Origin: Chryseobacterium fluminis
GTDB lineage: Bacteria; Bacteroidota; Bacteroidia; Flavobacteriales; Weeksellaceae
Assembly (NCBI RefSeq): GCF_026314945.1
Contig: NZ_CP111121.1
Span: forward strand, 1,798,001 to 1,862,000
Length of the DNA stretch: 64,000 nt
Direction of reading: 5' to 3'
Both the position numbers and the translations under genes were made by a program. Below the pieces are notes generated by a model. The model was not told the origin of the DNA. It did not search any database and saw only the letters and a list, made by a program, of their open reading frames with translations. Positions 16,991 to 26,447 of the stretch are shown in pieces; positions within the stretch are counted from its first letter, which is position 1, and each line of letters begins with the position of its first letter.

Positions 16991-17461
16991 ATGAATTATC
17001 ATTTTCAAGCTCACAGACAGGTAAGGAGAAACCTTCTGGATATCCTGCAGAACACTTCTCATGAGGATCTTCTGCTGATCCCGGATGGTTTTAACAACAA
17101 TATCTACTGGAATATTGCGCATACCGTTGCCACACAGCAGCTGCTGCATTATTACCTCAGCGGAAATCCGTTCAGAATTGATAAATACTGGATAGAAACC
17201 TATAAAAAGGGAACTTTACCCAATTTAAATGTTCACGTATCAGAAGTGGAAGACCTGGAGTTTTTACTTACTGAAACTTCAAAGATTCTGATGAAAGATT
17301 ATGACAGCGATTTCTTTGCAGATTACACACCTTATACGACAAGTTTCGGGATGGATCTGAAAAGCATTCAGGATGCGATTATCTTCAACAATATGCATGA
17401 GAGCTTGCATTACGGATATATCATGTCGCAGAAAAGAGCAATTTTAGGAGAAAAATACTGA
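16991..17461 (+). CDS. DinB superfamily protein
   Basis: 156 residues with the four-helix DinB/YfiT layout. Candidate metal-binding histidines are in NIAHTVATQQLLHYY (first His) and in MHESLHYGYI (third). Known of the family: metal-dependent proteins including thiol transferases and many DinB members without a defined reaction; the E. coli DNA polymerase name is unrelated. Function here is not resolved. Confidence 0.8.
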   Translation: MNYHFQAHRQVRRNLLDILQNTSHEDLLLIPDGFNNNIYWNIAHTVATQQLLHYYLSGNPFRIDKYWIETYKKGTLPNLNVHVSEVEDLEFLLTETSKILMKDYDSDFFADYTPYTTSFGMDLKSIQDAIIFNNMHESLHYGYIMSQKRAILGEKY

Positions 17462-17489
17462 TCAGTTTAAGGTTTTTGGTTTAAAGTTT

Positions 17490-17878
17490 ATGGCCACAGT
17501 AAACAGATTTGAAGACTTAGAAATTTGGAAATTATCCATAGAACTTTGTAAAGAAATTTATATTGTGATTGAAACAACGGATCTGAAAAATAATTTTAGG
17601 CTGTGCAATCAGATTAATAGTTCATCAGGTTCCATTATGGACAATATTGCTGAAGGATTGGGCGAAACGGAAATAAGGAATTTATTCAGTTTTTATCAAT
17701 CTCGAAAGCATCTTGTGGAGAAACACGATCACAGTTGTACCGTGTTTTTGATAGAAATTTCATTTCACAGGATAAATTTGAATGCTTAAAAAACCAGACC
17801 GAGGTATTGAGTAGAAAAATTAGCTCATTTATTAAATATTTGAAAATAACAGATTTAAAAGGTACAAAGTATAAATGA
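17490..17878 (+). pseudogene. Frameshifted four-helix-bundle protein (S23 / 23S rRNA intervening-sequence family)
   Basis: The first frame starts at ATG 17490 and reads the family opening ([35 protein letters not shown]). Near 17668-17671 the family sequence moves to another frame: [17 protein letters not shown], then [15 protein letters not shown] and [13 protein letters not shown], ending TGA 17876-17878. One extra base (or two missing) in GAAACGGAAATAAGG explains this. As read, the first frame ends at 17789 with an unrelated C-terminus. Small proteins of this family of unknown role are common in Flavobacteriia. Confidence 0.85.
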
Positions 17879-17971
17879 TATCCGTTCCTGAATTTTACTG
17901 TCTGAAAAGTAAATAAGAACTGGATCACTAATTTTAGCTTTAAACCCTGAACATAAAATTTAAAAAACTTA

Positions 17972-18721
17972 ATGAAAGACGATTTTATTTTCGGGCTGCG
18001 TCCCGTAATTGAAGCTATTGAAGCAGGAAAAACAATTGATAAAATCTTTGTGCAAAATGCGCTACAGGGAGAAATTTATGCTGAATTAAAAACTGTTTTA
18101 GCTAAAAACAAAATCCGTCCCAACTACGTTCCGGTTGAAAAACTGAACCGGTTTACGAGAAAAAATCACCAGGGTGTTGTCGCATTTATATCAGATGTTC
18201 CGTTTCACAGGGTTGAAGATATCGTCCCTCAGTTATTCGAAGAAGGAAAAACGCCTTTTTTGCTGATCCTGGATCGATTAACGGATGTACGGAATTTCGG
18301 AGCCATCTGCAGAACGGCAGAATGTGTAGGAATAGATGCGGTTATTATTCCTGAGAAAGGCGGAGCGCCCATCAATTCAGACGCTATAAAAACTTCCGCA
18401 GGAGCACTTTACAACATAAAAATATGTAAGGAACCTAACCTGGCTCATGTGGTAGATTTCCTGCAGCAAAGTGGAATTTCTGTATTTTCAGCGACTGAAA
18501 AGGCGCAGAAACTTATTTACGACGTAAGCTTTACAGAACCCTGTGCCATCGTCATGGGTAATGAAGAAACGGGAATTTCCAAAGAAGTCCTGCATCATTC
18601 CGATGAAAAAATAAAACTTCCGATTGAAGGAAAAACACAGTCTCTGAATGTATCCGTAGCCTGTGGAGCAATTCTGTATGAAGCGGTAAGGCAGAAAATG
18701 ACTGCAGTCCCAAATCTGTAA
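17972..18721 (+). CDS. rlmB: 23S rRNA (guanosine-2251-2'-O)-methyltransferase
   Basis: 249 residues of the SpoU/TrmH family. An N-terminal substrate-binding domain (FIFGLRPVIEAIEAG) precedes the knotted methyltransferase domain. Motif 1 is RNFGAICRTAE at 107-117, motif 2 is IVMGNEETGIS at 193-203, motif 3 is LPIEGKTQSLNVSVAC at 216-231. Known role: 2'-O-methylation of G2251 in the 23S P-loop with S-adenosylmethionine. The RlmB name rests on the start and length; related TrmH paralogs cannot be fully excluded. Confidence 0.9.
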   Translation: MKDDFIFGLRPVIEAIEAGKTIDKIFVQNALQGEIYAELKTVLAKNKIRPNYVPVEKLNRFTRKNHQGVVAFISDVPFHRVEDIVPQLFEEGKTPFLLILDRLTDVRNFGAICRTAECVGIDAVIIPEKGGAPINSDAIKTSAGALYNIKICKEPNLAHVVDFLQQSGISVFSATEKAQKLIYDVSFTEPCAIVMGNEETGISKEVLHHSDEKIKLPIEGKTQSLNVSVACGAILYEAVRQKMTAVPNL

Positions 18722-18724
18722 TTG

Positions 18725-19030
18725 ATGAAAATCCTGCTTCTTTTACCGTTTGCCTTTGGATTGGTTACCTGCAATGCTCAGAATAAAGAGGTATCTACGG
18801 ATAATCGCCAGATGAATGAACCAGACCGGCTCGTTCACCAGCAGAGGTGAGACTGGTTTATAGAAGATAGCAGCCGAACTTTATGGCGTACCGGAGGAAC
18901 GTTCGGTCTTTCAGGTGCCCTACAGATTTATCCATCACAGAATATGGACGTGATTATCCTTTCTAATAAATCTGATGGATCTTCGCAGGGAAAACTGCAG
19001 GACCTCGCAGAAAATATATTTAAACAGTAG
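18725..19030 (+). pseudogene. Remnant of a secreted serine hydrolase (beta-lactamase family)
   Basis: One frame runs from ATG 18725 to TAG 19028-19030 with a TGA at 18848. The first 42 codons encode a lipoprotein-type signal peptide (ILLLLPFAFGLVTCNAQ). After the TGA the frame reads DWFIEDSSRTLWRTGGTFG, then GALQIYPSQNMDVIILSNKS and LAENIF, the C-terminal HTGG-like end of class C beta-lactamase/D-Ala-D-Ala peptidase family proteins. The central catalytic part (SxxK, YxN) is missing, so the gene is a deletion remnant. It lies between rlmB and the lipoprotein gene. Confidence 0.75.
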
Positions 19031-19049
19031 TAAAAATTAAAAAAATCTA

Positions 19050-20099
19050 ATGAAGAACATTGCAGCGCTCGCGCTAATATCATCTATAGCTCTTGTTTCT
19101 TGTAAAAAAGAAACGGCAAAAATTACAAAAGTAGATCCTAAAACAGGAAAAACCATCACCGTAGAAGTTCCTGCCGATTCAGTAGCAAAAGTGGAAGCCA
19201 ATCCTGCCATTAAAGATTCTGCAGGCATTTTCACACAGACTTTTAAGCTTGAAAAAGGGAAAACTTATCCTCTTACGACCTATCAGCGGGACACCAAAAC
19301 GATGACGGATCCTCAGGGAAAAACTCTGAACGGAACAAGTGAGTCGACTGACGAAATGACTTTTACCGTAAATGATATCAAAGGAAACCTATATGATATG
19401 ACCTTAAACCTTATCGGAAAAAGAAATTCCCAGACTGCTGACGGAAAAACCATTATTGTAGATACAAAACTGCCTATCCCGAAGGAAGATGATCTTAAAA
19501 TGATCTGGAATATCAATAAGGCTCTTACAGGCAATAAGCTGAACATGAAAATGGACACTAAAGGAAATGTCATTTCAATTACCGGTTTTGATGCTGTTTA
19601 TACTAAGGTGTCTAATGCTGTATCAACCATCTTAAAAGATAAAAACCAGAAAGAAAGTGTGGTTGCCAGTCTTAAGGAATCATTTAACGAAAAGGTCCTT
19701 AAAGATCAGTTTACCAAAAACCTCACGATTATTCCTAAAAAGGGCGCTAAAATAGGCGATAAATGGACGAACAGTGAAAATGCGGATCCGAACGGTAAAA
19801 TAAAGGTAACCTCAAATTATACTTTAACAAGTGTCGGAAACGGTATTGCTGAAATTTCCGTAACCGGAGGAATTCCGAAAAAAACGGAGAAACAGAATCA
19901 AGGGCCTATCACGCACAGTTTAAGCAGTGAACTGGTACAGAACGGGACCATGAAATTTGACCAGAATACAGGATGGATCACCAATCAGAACATCAATGTC
20001 GTGACCACTCAGATTGAAACTATTTCAGACGGAAAACAGTCTCAGTCTATGAAAAGCGTATCAAAGTCTTCTGTGATGGTAAATCCTTCCGCAAAATAA
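19050..20099 (+). CDS. Lipoprotein of the DUF6263 type
   Basis: 349 residues with a lipobox (LVSC, Cys at 18) after a short hydrophobic signal. The remainder is a beta-rich repeat-like domain (TFTVNDIKGNLYDMTLNLIG, LKMIWNINKALTGNKL, TIIPKKGAKIGDKWTN). I recall this type from DUF6263 lipoproteins of Flavobacteriia; function is unknown. It is 19 nt after the serine-hydrolase remnant and 25 nt before the DUF4834 gene, so it likely belongs to the same transcript. Confidence 0.75.
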   Translation: MKNIAALALISSIALVSCKKETAKITKVDPKTGKTITVEVPADSVAKVEANPAIKDSAGIFTQTFKLEKGKTYPLTTYQRDTKTMTDPQGKTLNGTSESTDEMTFTVNDIKGNLYDMTLNLIGKRNSQTADGKTIIVDTKLPIPKEDDLKMIWNINKALTGNKLNMKMDTKGNVISITGFDAVYTKVSNAVSTILKDKNQKESVVASLKESFNEKVLKDQFTKNLTIIPKKGAKIGDKWTNSENADPNGKIKVTSNYTLTSVGNGIAEISVTGGIPKKTEKQNQGPITHSLSSELVQNGTMKFDQNTGWITNQNINVVTTQIETISDGKQSQSMKSVSKSSVMVNPSAK

Positions 20100-20124
20100 T
20101 GTAGAAGTTTTTAAAATTAAAGTT

Positions 20125-20355
20125 ATGAAGTACATTCTTGAGTTAGTACTCACCGCGATTATTATTTTCTTTGTCTGGAATATCTTGAAAAGGATTTTCT
20201 TCAAGACGTTTTACAGTTATAGATTCAACAATAATAACAAACAGAATAACAATCCACAAGATCTAAACTCTCCCAAGAATACCCATCAGAATATCAAATG
20301 GGACGCAGAAACTGTAGATTATGAAGAGGTAAAAGAAACTAAAGGCAAAAGGTAA
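20125..20355 (+). CDS. DUF4834-like small membrane protein
   Basis: 76 residues: one N-terminal membrane helix (LELVLTAIIIFFVWNILK) and an Asn-rich cytoplasmic tail ending KWDAETVDYEEVKETKGKR. In Bacteroidota a small DUF4834 protein regularly precedes a YfhO gene, as here (34 nt gap). Function is unknown. Confidence 0.75.
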   Translation: MKYILELVLTAIIIFFVWNILKRIFFKTFYSYRFNNNNKQNNNPQDLNSPKNTHQNIKWDAETVDYEEVKETKGKR

Positions 20356-20389
20356 AAAATTCCCGGATAATAAAAGATAATCACCCCGT

Positions 20390-22930
20390 ATGGCAAAAAA
20401 TAAAAACTTAATTTATATTGCAATTTCATTAGCTGTATTTATTGTTTTAGCATTTTTATACTCTACTCCTGTTTTTACAGGGAAACAGCTTTTCCAGCAT
20501 GATATTGTACAGTATCGAGGAGGCGCAAAAGAGCTTCTGGATTACAGAGCAGATACCGGAAAAGAAACCTACTGGAGTGATTCCATGTTTGGGGGAATGC
20601 CTACCTATCAGATGGGAAGCCAGTTTAAAGGCGATATTATCAAGAAAATCGACAGTTATCTCAATATTCTTCCACGACCTGTCAATTATCTCTTTTTACT
20701 GTTTGCCGGGTTCTTCCTTTTGGGAATGGTTGTGGTAAGAAACTGGAAATATGCGCTCCTGGGCGCCACTTTTTTCGGGCTCTCCACCTATTTTTATATC
20801 ATTATTGCAGCGGGCCACAACGGTAAAGTGAATACCATTGAGTATTTTGCACCGCTTTTAGCCGGTATATTGCTCGTCTATATCAGAAAGCAGTATATCT
20901 GGGGGTTCATTGTGACCACTTTGTTTATGGGACTTCAGATTGCTGCAAACCACCCTCAGATGACCTACTATCTGTTTCTGGCATTAGGCTTTTTATTTAT
21001 ATCTGAATTAATCAGGGCAATCCGGAAGAAAACGCCGATGAAACATTTCCTGATCTCTTCAGGAATTATCGCTGCCGCAGGGATCATAGGTGTCGGAATG
21101 AATTCACAGAGAATCATGGCGAACTCGGAATATATTAAGGAAACCGTTCGTGGAAAACAGATTTTAACGAATGACAGCCATACATCAGGAAAATCCGGAA
21201 TGGATAAGGAAAGCATCCTGATGTGGAGCTACGGACAGCTGGAGACCCTGAATCTTTTCATTCCCAGATTAATGGGTGGCGGAAGCCAGGAGCCTGAAGG
21301 AAAGGAAATGATGAATAAAATTCAGGAGCTGGTTCAGGAAAACGTAAGTTCGCAATCCGAAATGGACCGCGTGTCCAAAGGCTTCGGATCGGTAACCTAC
21401 TGGGGTGACCAGCCCGGTACTTCCGGACCGGCTTATCAAGGAGCGATCGTTTGTTTCCTTGCGGTCTTAGGATTCTTTTTTGCTTCAAAAAAATACCGAT
21501 ACTGGATTTTAGGAGCTTCCATTTTAACCATCTTACTGGCCTGGGGAAGCAACTTTATGGTATTATCGGACTTCTTTATCGATTTTGTGCCGTTTTACAA
21601 TAAATTCAGGGCTCCATCATCTATTTTGGTGGTAGTGGAATTGTTATTCCCGCTAATTGCTATTCTCGGGCTGTACAGATTCTTTACTGATGAAAAATTA
21701 ACCGGGGAATACAAACAGAAAATCCTTCTGTATGTAAGCGGAGCCACTTTAGGGCTGTTATTAATTCTTCTGGTAGCAGGAAAATCTGTGCTGGGCTTTT
21801 CAACTTCTAATGAAAGAACCTATTTACCACCATTTTTACTGGATTATTTAACGGAAGAACGATTCAAACTATTCAGAATCGATGCCATAAAAGCTTTTAT
21901 TTATGTTGCCATTACAGCAGCTGCTCTATTGATGGTCTTAAAGCAGAAACTGAGTCAGAATATCGCTTTGATCATTATCGGAGCCGTAAGTTTATTTGAC
22001 CTTTGGACCGTAAACAAACGGTATTTAAACGATGAAAACTATGTGGATAAAGTATTTGCCGAAAACCCTTTCCAGACTGAAGGTTCCGATCTTCTTGCGG
22101 AAAAAGTAGAAGCAAATCCGAGCCTAAGTTCTATTTTATCTAGTGTTCATGTTAACAAAACTTTAGAAACCATTGCTGAAAAGGATAAGACGCATTACCG
22201 GGTTTTCAACAATATTTTAGGAACATTCAGTGAGACCAATACCTCTTACTTCAAATCTTCCATCGGTGGTTATCATGCTGTGAAATTAAGAAGGTATGAT
22301 GACGTCATCAATGAATATTTCCAGGTCATGGATTCTGTAAAAGTACCGAATGTACTGAATTTACTGAATGCGAAATATTGGGTCGTTGGTGCACCTGAAC
22401 AGCCGCAGGCTGTTCCGAATCCTAAGGCGAACGGAAATGCCTGGTTTGTCAGTGATTTAAAATTTGTAAACACGCCTAATGAAGAAATTAAGTCAATAGG
22501 CATCATCGACAGTAAAAAGACAGCGGTAATTGCCTCTTCAGATAAAAATTATTTCGACGGGAAACCAGTTCAGGCAGATCCTGCGGCAGTAATCAGTTTA
22601 ACGAAATACCGTCCGAATGAACTGGAATTTAAGGCAGAGTCCAAAACCCCTCAGTTAGCCATATTTTCCGAAATTTATTATCCTCACGGATGGAAAATGT
22701 TTATTGATGAAAAAGAGGTTCCTTACATTAAAGCTGATTATTTACTTCGTGCAGTACATGTTCCTGCCGGAAAACATACGGTCAGAATGATTTTTGAACC
22801 CCAGGTCATTGAAACCGGGAAATGGATTTCCATGCTTTGCTTCGGATTATTTATTGCGTTAAGTGCTTTTGGAATTTTCTGGATGAATAAAAACAAGAAG
22901 AAGAAAATCCTGGTGGAAGGAAAAGTTTAA
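20390..22930 (+). CDS. YfhO family multi-pass membrane protein
   Basis: 846 residues with about a dozen membrane helices over residues 8-560, a periplasmic C-terminal beta domain (about 590-820) and a last helix (MLCFGLFIALSAFGIFWM). The N-terminal loop FQHDIVQYRGGAKELLDYR and SMFGGMPTYQM are the typical YfhO/GT-C-like first loop with an acidic residue that could be catalytic. Known of the family: YfhO proteins of Firmicutes help glycosylate lipoteichoic acid; in Bacteroidota the acceptor is unknown. Followed by a glycosyltransferase gene, in line with envelope glycan assembly. Confidence 0.88.
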   Translation: MAKNKNLIYIAISLAVFIVLAFLYSTPVFTGKQLFQHDIVQYRGGAKELLDYRADTGKETYWSDSMFGGMPTYQMGSQFKGDIIKKIDSYLNILPRPVNYLFLLFAGFFLLGMVVVRNWKYALLGATFFGLSTYFYIIIAAGHNGKVNTIEYFAPLLAGILLVYIRKQYIWGFIVTTLFMGLQIAANHPQMTYYLFLALGFLFISELIRAIRKKTPMKHFLISSGIIAAAGIIGVGMNSQRIMANSEYIKETVRGKQILTNDSHTSGKSGMDKESILMWSYGQLETLNLFIPRLMGGGSQEPEGKEMMNKIQELVQENVSSQSEMDRVSKGFGSVTYWGDQPGTSGPAYQGAIVCFLAVLGFFFASKKYRYWILGASILTILLAWGSNFMVLSDFFIDFVPFYNKFRAPSSILVVVELLFPLIAILGLYRFFTDEKLTGEYKQKILLYVSGATLGLLLILLVAGKSVLGFSTSNERTYLPPFLLDYLTEERFKLFRIDAIKAFIYVAITAAALLMVLKQKLSQNIALIIIGAVSLFDLWTVNKRYLNDENYVDKVFAENPFQTEGSDLLAEKVEANPSLSSILSSVHVNKTLETIAEKDKTHYRVFNNILGTFSETNTSYFKSSIGGYHAVKLRRYDDVINEYFQVMDSVKVPNVLNLLNAKYWVVGAPEQPQAVPNPKANGNAWFVSDLKFVNTPNEEIKSIGIIDSKKTAVIASSDKNYFDGKPVQADPAAVISLTKYRPNELEFKAESKTPQLAIFSEIYYPHGWKMFIDEKEVPYIKADYLLRAVHVPAGKHTVRMIFEPQVIETGKWISMLCFGLFIALSAFGIFWMNKNKKKKILVEGKV

Positions 22931-22963
22931 AATATTAAGTCTGATTCCTGCGGAATTTAATAT

Positions 22964-24256
22964 ATGAAACAGAAAAAAATACTGATCATCACCTATTACT
23001 GGCCTCCTGCGGGAGGTCCTGGTGTTCAGAGATGGCTCAAGTTTGCAAAATATCTTCCTGAATTCGGGTGGAAACCGGTGGTTTATACTCCGGAGAATCC
23101 AAGTTATCCATTGTTAGATGAAAGTCTGATGAAAGATATTCCAGAGAATATCGACATTGTTAAAACAAAAATATGGGAGCCGTATCAGCTGGCTGAAAAA
23201 CTCAATAAAAGCAATAAAAAATTTAAGGCCGGGCAGTTTGATGTCGGGAAAAACCAAAGCTGGAAATCGAAACTCTCGATTTGGGTGAGAGGGAATTTCT
23301 TTATTCCGGATGCCCGGGTTTTCTGGGTAAAACCATCTGTGAAGTTCCTGGAAAAATACCTGAAAGATCATGAAATAGAAGTCATCGTGACCTCGGGGCC
23401 TCCCCACTCTCTACACCTGATCGGTTTACATTTGAAAAAAAAGATGCCTCATATCCGGTGGATTGCCGATTTTAGGGATCCCTGGACGGAAATTTCTTAT
23501 TATAAACATCTGAAACTGACTAAAAGTTCTGATAAAAAGCACCGTCAGCTGGAAAATGACGTTTTTAAAAATGCAGATATTACGTTAGCCACAAGCTACA
23601 CCGATGCTGAAAACTTCAGAAGAAACGGGGCTAATGCCATTTGTATCACCAATGGTTTTGACGAAACAGATGCTCATTCACAAGACGTCTCTCTGGCTTA
23701 CCGGGATAAGTTTGTTTTGAGTTATATCGGAGTTCTGGAACAGCTCAGAAATCCTGAAAACCTCTGGAAAGCACTGGATGAATTGGTTAAAACGCACGCT
23801 TCTTTTGCTGAAAATTTCACTTTGAAATTTGTAGGAAGAATAGATGATAAAATTTTAAATTCCATCGAAAATTCGGATCTGAAAACTCATATCCTGAATT
23901 TAGGATATCTTGCTCATGATAAAGCGGTTGAGGAAATGAAGAGTTCTTCGTTGTTACTGATCACCAACTTTCCCAATGAATCTTCTAAAGGCATTATTCC
24001 CGGAAAAATATTCGAATATCTCGCGACAGGAAAACAGATCATCTCATTTGGCCCCAACGATGCGGATGTGTCCAGAATATTGAAGGAGACCAATGCAGGA
24101 AAACATTTCTGCTACAATGATTATGAAGTGATCAAAGATTTTATTCTCGAAGAATTTGAACGGTGGAAAAACGGAAATCTTTCTGAAAACAGTCAGAATA
24201 TAGAGCAGTTTTCAAGAAGAAATCTGACGGGACAATTGGTGGGAATTTTAGAGTAG
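22964..24256 (+). CDS. Glycosyltransferase family 4-type protein
   Basis: 430 residues of GT-B fold. The N-terminal domain begins YYWPPAGGPGVQRWLKFAKY, which is characteristic of this GT4-like set, with VIVTSGPPHSLHLIG and IADFRDPW further on. The C-terminal nucleotide-sugar site includes LLITNFPNESSKGIIPGKIFEYLATGK, with the acidic residue before LATGK. No membrane anchor. It begins 33 nt after YfhO and is probably the last gene of the operon that starts near rlmB. Sugar and acceptor are not known. Confidence 0.88.
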   Translation: MKQKKILIITYYWPPAGGPGVQRWLKFAKYLPEFGWKPVVYTPENPSYPLLDESLMKDIPENIDIVKTKIWEPYQLAEKLNKSNKKFKAGQFDVGKNQSWKSKLSIWVRGNFFIPDARVFWVKPSVKFLEKYLKDHEIEVIVTSGPPHSLHLIGLHLKKKMPHIRWIADFRDPWTEISYYKHLKLTKSSDKKHRQLENDVFKNADITLATSYTDAENFRRNGANAICITNGFDETDAHSQDVSLAYRDKFVLSYIGVLEQLRNPENLWKALDELVKTHASFAENFTLKFVGRIDDKILNSIENSDLKTHILNLGYLAHDKAVEEMKSSSLLLITNFPNESSKGIIPGKIFEYLATGKQIISFGPNDADVSRILKETNAGKHFCYNDYEVIKDFILEEFERWKNGNLSENSQNIEQFSRRNLTGQLVGILE

Positions 24257-24540
24257 ATATTTCTTTGCACAGATTATCTGACTTTCAAAATAATTAAAAT
24301 ACTCTGTTTATTTAATTTCATCAATTGATCAGCGATCTGTCTTACCTGGCGTATCACGACTGTAAAGATATACAACTTTGAAAATTGACTTTTTTAGTTT
24401 TCTGAAGCAAAGTTTATTTAATGAAGCAATGCATTTAAAGGAGCAGAGGACCCGACTGCGTTGATTGGATGAAGCGGTGTTTTTGACCTCGGCAGGTAAA
24501 TCATTGGTCTAAACAACCAGACAAACGCGAAAGTAATATT
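24257..24540. other. Gene-free gap
   Basis: 284 bp between converging genes. I see no ORF, no RNA gene and no strong hairpin; only AT-rich tract followed by a slightly GC-richer one. Confidence 0.6.
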
Positions 24541-25098
24541 TTATAATCTGGTCAGATAAATCATCTTACCTGTGGGAATGGTTGTTTTGAAATGACTGCA
24601 GTCCTGTGTTACAATATCATGATCCGGAAGGAAATGAATGGTCATTTGGTTGGGCGTTGCAGACTTAATCCCCGCATATATGAAGCCATAATCAATACAA
24701 TCAAGCTTTCCTCCAGAAAAAGTGATTAAATAAAATTTTAAATCTTTCTGAAAATTATAGCCGCGATTAACCTGGTCATCAGGTTTATTAAAATTATTAA
24801 ATTCCACTGTTCCATTAGAATTAATTATTTTAATCCGGGCTATCAACCTATCCCACTTTGTCGTTGAAAATTCGCTTATTACATTTTCTTTTTTAATAAG
24901 GTTAAATTCGTATACTTTTCCCTCATATGTTCCCTTCCAGGTTCCTACATACCTGTTAAGCAGCCCATTAATATCTTTTACGTATTCTGCAGCCGGATAG
25001 TTTCCCGGACTGTACTGAGACATTGTTTCTAAAGAGACCGTTTGAGCACTCAGGAATATTGCTAAAGCTGACAAAATAATTAAAAATAGTTTTTTCAT
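24541..25098 (-). CDS. Secreted DUF6705-like protein, paralog 1
   Basis: 185 residues from ATG 25098 with a signal peptide (LFLIILSALAIFLSAQ). The mature part holds VKDINGLLNRYVGTWKG, a lipocalin-like opening, and ends PTGKMIYLTRL. The two Cys (in DCIDYG and DCSHFK) may form a disulfide. It is the most diverged of three tandem paralogs; I recall the family as DUF6705, widespread in Chryseobacterium, with no known function. The copies lie downstream of, and on the same strand as, the JAMM-like lipoprotein gene. Confidence 0.8.
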   Translation of the reverse strand: MKKLFLIILSALAIFLSAQTVSLETMSQYSPGNYPAAEYVKDINGLLNRYVGTWKGTYEGKVYEFNLIKKENVISEFSTTKWDRLIARIKIINSNGTVEFNNFNKPDDQVNRGYNFQKDLKFYLITFSGGKLDCIDYGFIYAGIKSATPNQMTIHFLPDHDIVTQDCSHFKTTIPTGKMIYLTRL

Positions 25099-25878
25099 TG
25101 TTTGCATTTTATCCCAATACTGACAAGATCAAATCTTCATAGAATAATCAAGATCCTGTCTAATAATTCCAGCTAAAACCTCATAAATACCAGAACCTTT
25201 ACTGTCTTGTCAGGTAGATTTTTTTGCCTGTAGGAATGGTTGTTTTGAAATGACTGCAGTCCTGTGTTACAATATCAAAGTCCGGATGAAAGGTAATCGT
25301 CATTTGGTTGGGCGTCTGAGGGCTGATCCTTAAATAAAGATATCCGCTATCAATACAACCTGACTTATTTCCAGAAAATCTTACTAAATAAACTTTCAAA
25401 TCTTTTTGAAAAATATCACCAAAGCTTACTTTATCATCGGGTTTATCGAAATTGTTAAAGAGAGTACTTCCATTTTGATAAGTTATCTTAACCCTTCCAA
25501 TCAACATATCCCATTGAGAATCACTTCCACGTTCAACATTTTCTTTTTTAATAAAGTTAAACTCATAATTATTGCCGTCTAAGTTTCCTTTCCAGGTTCC
25601 TACATATTTATTTAATAGGTTATTCACGTCCTTTACATACTGAGCATCAGGACAGGTCTCAGGATTACTGCGACATGAAGCCATTGTTTCTAAAGAAACA
25701 GTCTGCTGTGCTGTAGAATGGACACCGTACAGCAGTGTTAAAATTAAAAATAGTTTTTTCATTGTTTGCATTTTATCCCGATACTGACAAGATCAAATCT
25801 TCATAGAATAATCAAGATCCTGTCTAATAATTCCAGCTAAAACCTCATAAATACCAGAACCTTTACTGTCTTGTCAGG
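25098..25878. repeat. Tandem duplication with a 664-bp period
   Basis: The start region and intergenic tract after paralog 1 (around 25098-25214) reappears 664 bp to the right (around 25762-25878), with only a few base changes, including the shared GATCAAATCTTCATAGAATA. The second and third paralogs plus spacer therefore arose by a recent tandem duplication. Confidence 0.9.
25199..25762 (-). CDS. Secreted DUF6705-like protein, paralog 2
   Basis: 187 residues from ATG 25762, with signal peptide (LFLILTLLYGVHSTAQQ). It carries an additional CRSNPETCPDAQ segment near the N-terminus, absent from paralog 1, then DVNNLLNKYVGTWKGN and the closing GCIDSGYLYLRI, DCSHFKTTIPTGKKIYLT. It is nearly identical to paralog 3 outside the central 40 residues. 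The sequence between this gene and paralog 1 repeats almost exactly between this gene and paralog 3. Confidence 0.8.
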   Translation of the reverse strand: MKKLFLILTLLYGVHSTAQQTVSLETMASCRSNPETCPDAQYVKDVNNLLNKYVGTWKGNLDGNNYEFNFIKKENVERGSDSQWDMLIGRVKITYQNGSTLFNNFDKPDDKVSFGDIFQKDLKVYLVRFSGNKSGCIDSGYLYLRISPQTPNQMTITFHPDFDIVTQDCSHFKTTIPTGKKIYLTRQ

Positions 25879-26429
25879 TAGATTTTTTCACCCGTAGGAA
25901 TGGTTGTTTTGAAATGACTGCAGTCCTGTGTTACAATATCAAAGTCCGGATGAAAGGTAATCGTCATTTGGTTGGGCGTCTGAGGGCTGATCCTTAAATA
26001 AAGATATCCGCTATCAATACAACCTGATTTATTTCCTGAGAAAATTACCAAATATGTTTTTAAATCATTTTGAAAGTTATCACCTAAGTTCGCTTTATTA
26101 TCGGGTTTATTAAAATTGTTAAAGAGAATGCTTCCATTCTGACTCGTTATTTTAACTCTTCCAATTAATCTATCCCATTTAATAGAGTCAAATCCACGTT
26201 CAACATTTTCTTTTTTAATAAAATTAAATTCATAATTATTCCCGTCTAAGTTCCCTTTCCAGATTCCCACATATTTATTTAAGAGGTTATTCACGTCTTT
26301 TACATACTGAGCATCAGGGCAGGTCTCAGGATTACTGCGACACGAGGCTATGGTCTCTAAAGAAACAGTCTGCTGTGCTGTAGAATGAGCATAGTATAGT
26401 AATGTTAAAATTAAAAAAAGATTTTTCAT
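25863..26429 (-). CDS. Secreted DUF6705-like protein, paralog 3
   Basis: 188 residues with signal peptide (LFLILTLLYYAHSTAQQ) and the same domain as paralogs 1 and 2 (VGIWKGNLDGNNYEF). It is closest to the lipoprotein gene (18 nt gap) and therefore probably translated from the same mRNA. Differences from paralog 2 cluster in the middle (KWDRLIGRVKITSQNGSI; NFQNDLKTYLVIFSG). Confidence 0.8.
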   Translation of the reverse strand: MKNLFLILTLLYYAHSTAQQTVSLETIASCRSNPETCPDAQYVKDVNNLLNKYVGIWKGNLDGNNYEFNFIKKENVERGFDSIKWDRLIGRVKITSQNGSILFNNFNKPDNKANLGDNFQNDLKTYLVIFSGNKSGCIDSGYLYLRISPQTPNQMTITFHPDFDIVTQDCSHFKTTIPTGEKIYLTRQ

Positions 26430-26447
26430 TGTTATATTTTTAATTGT

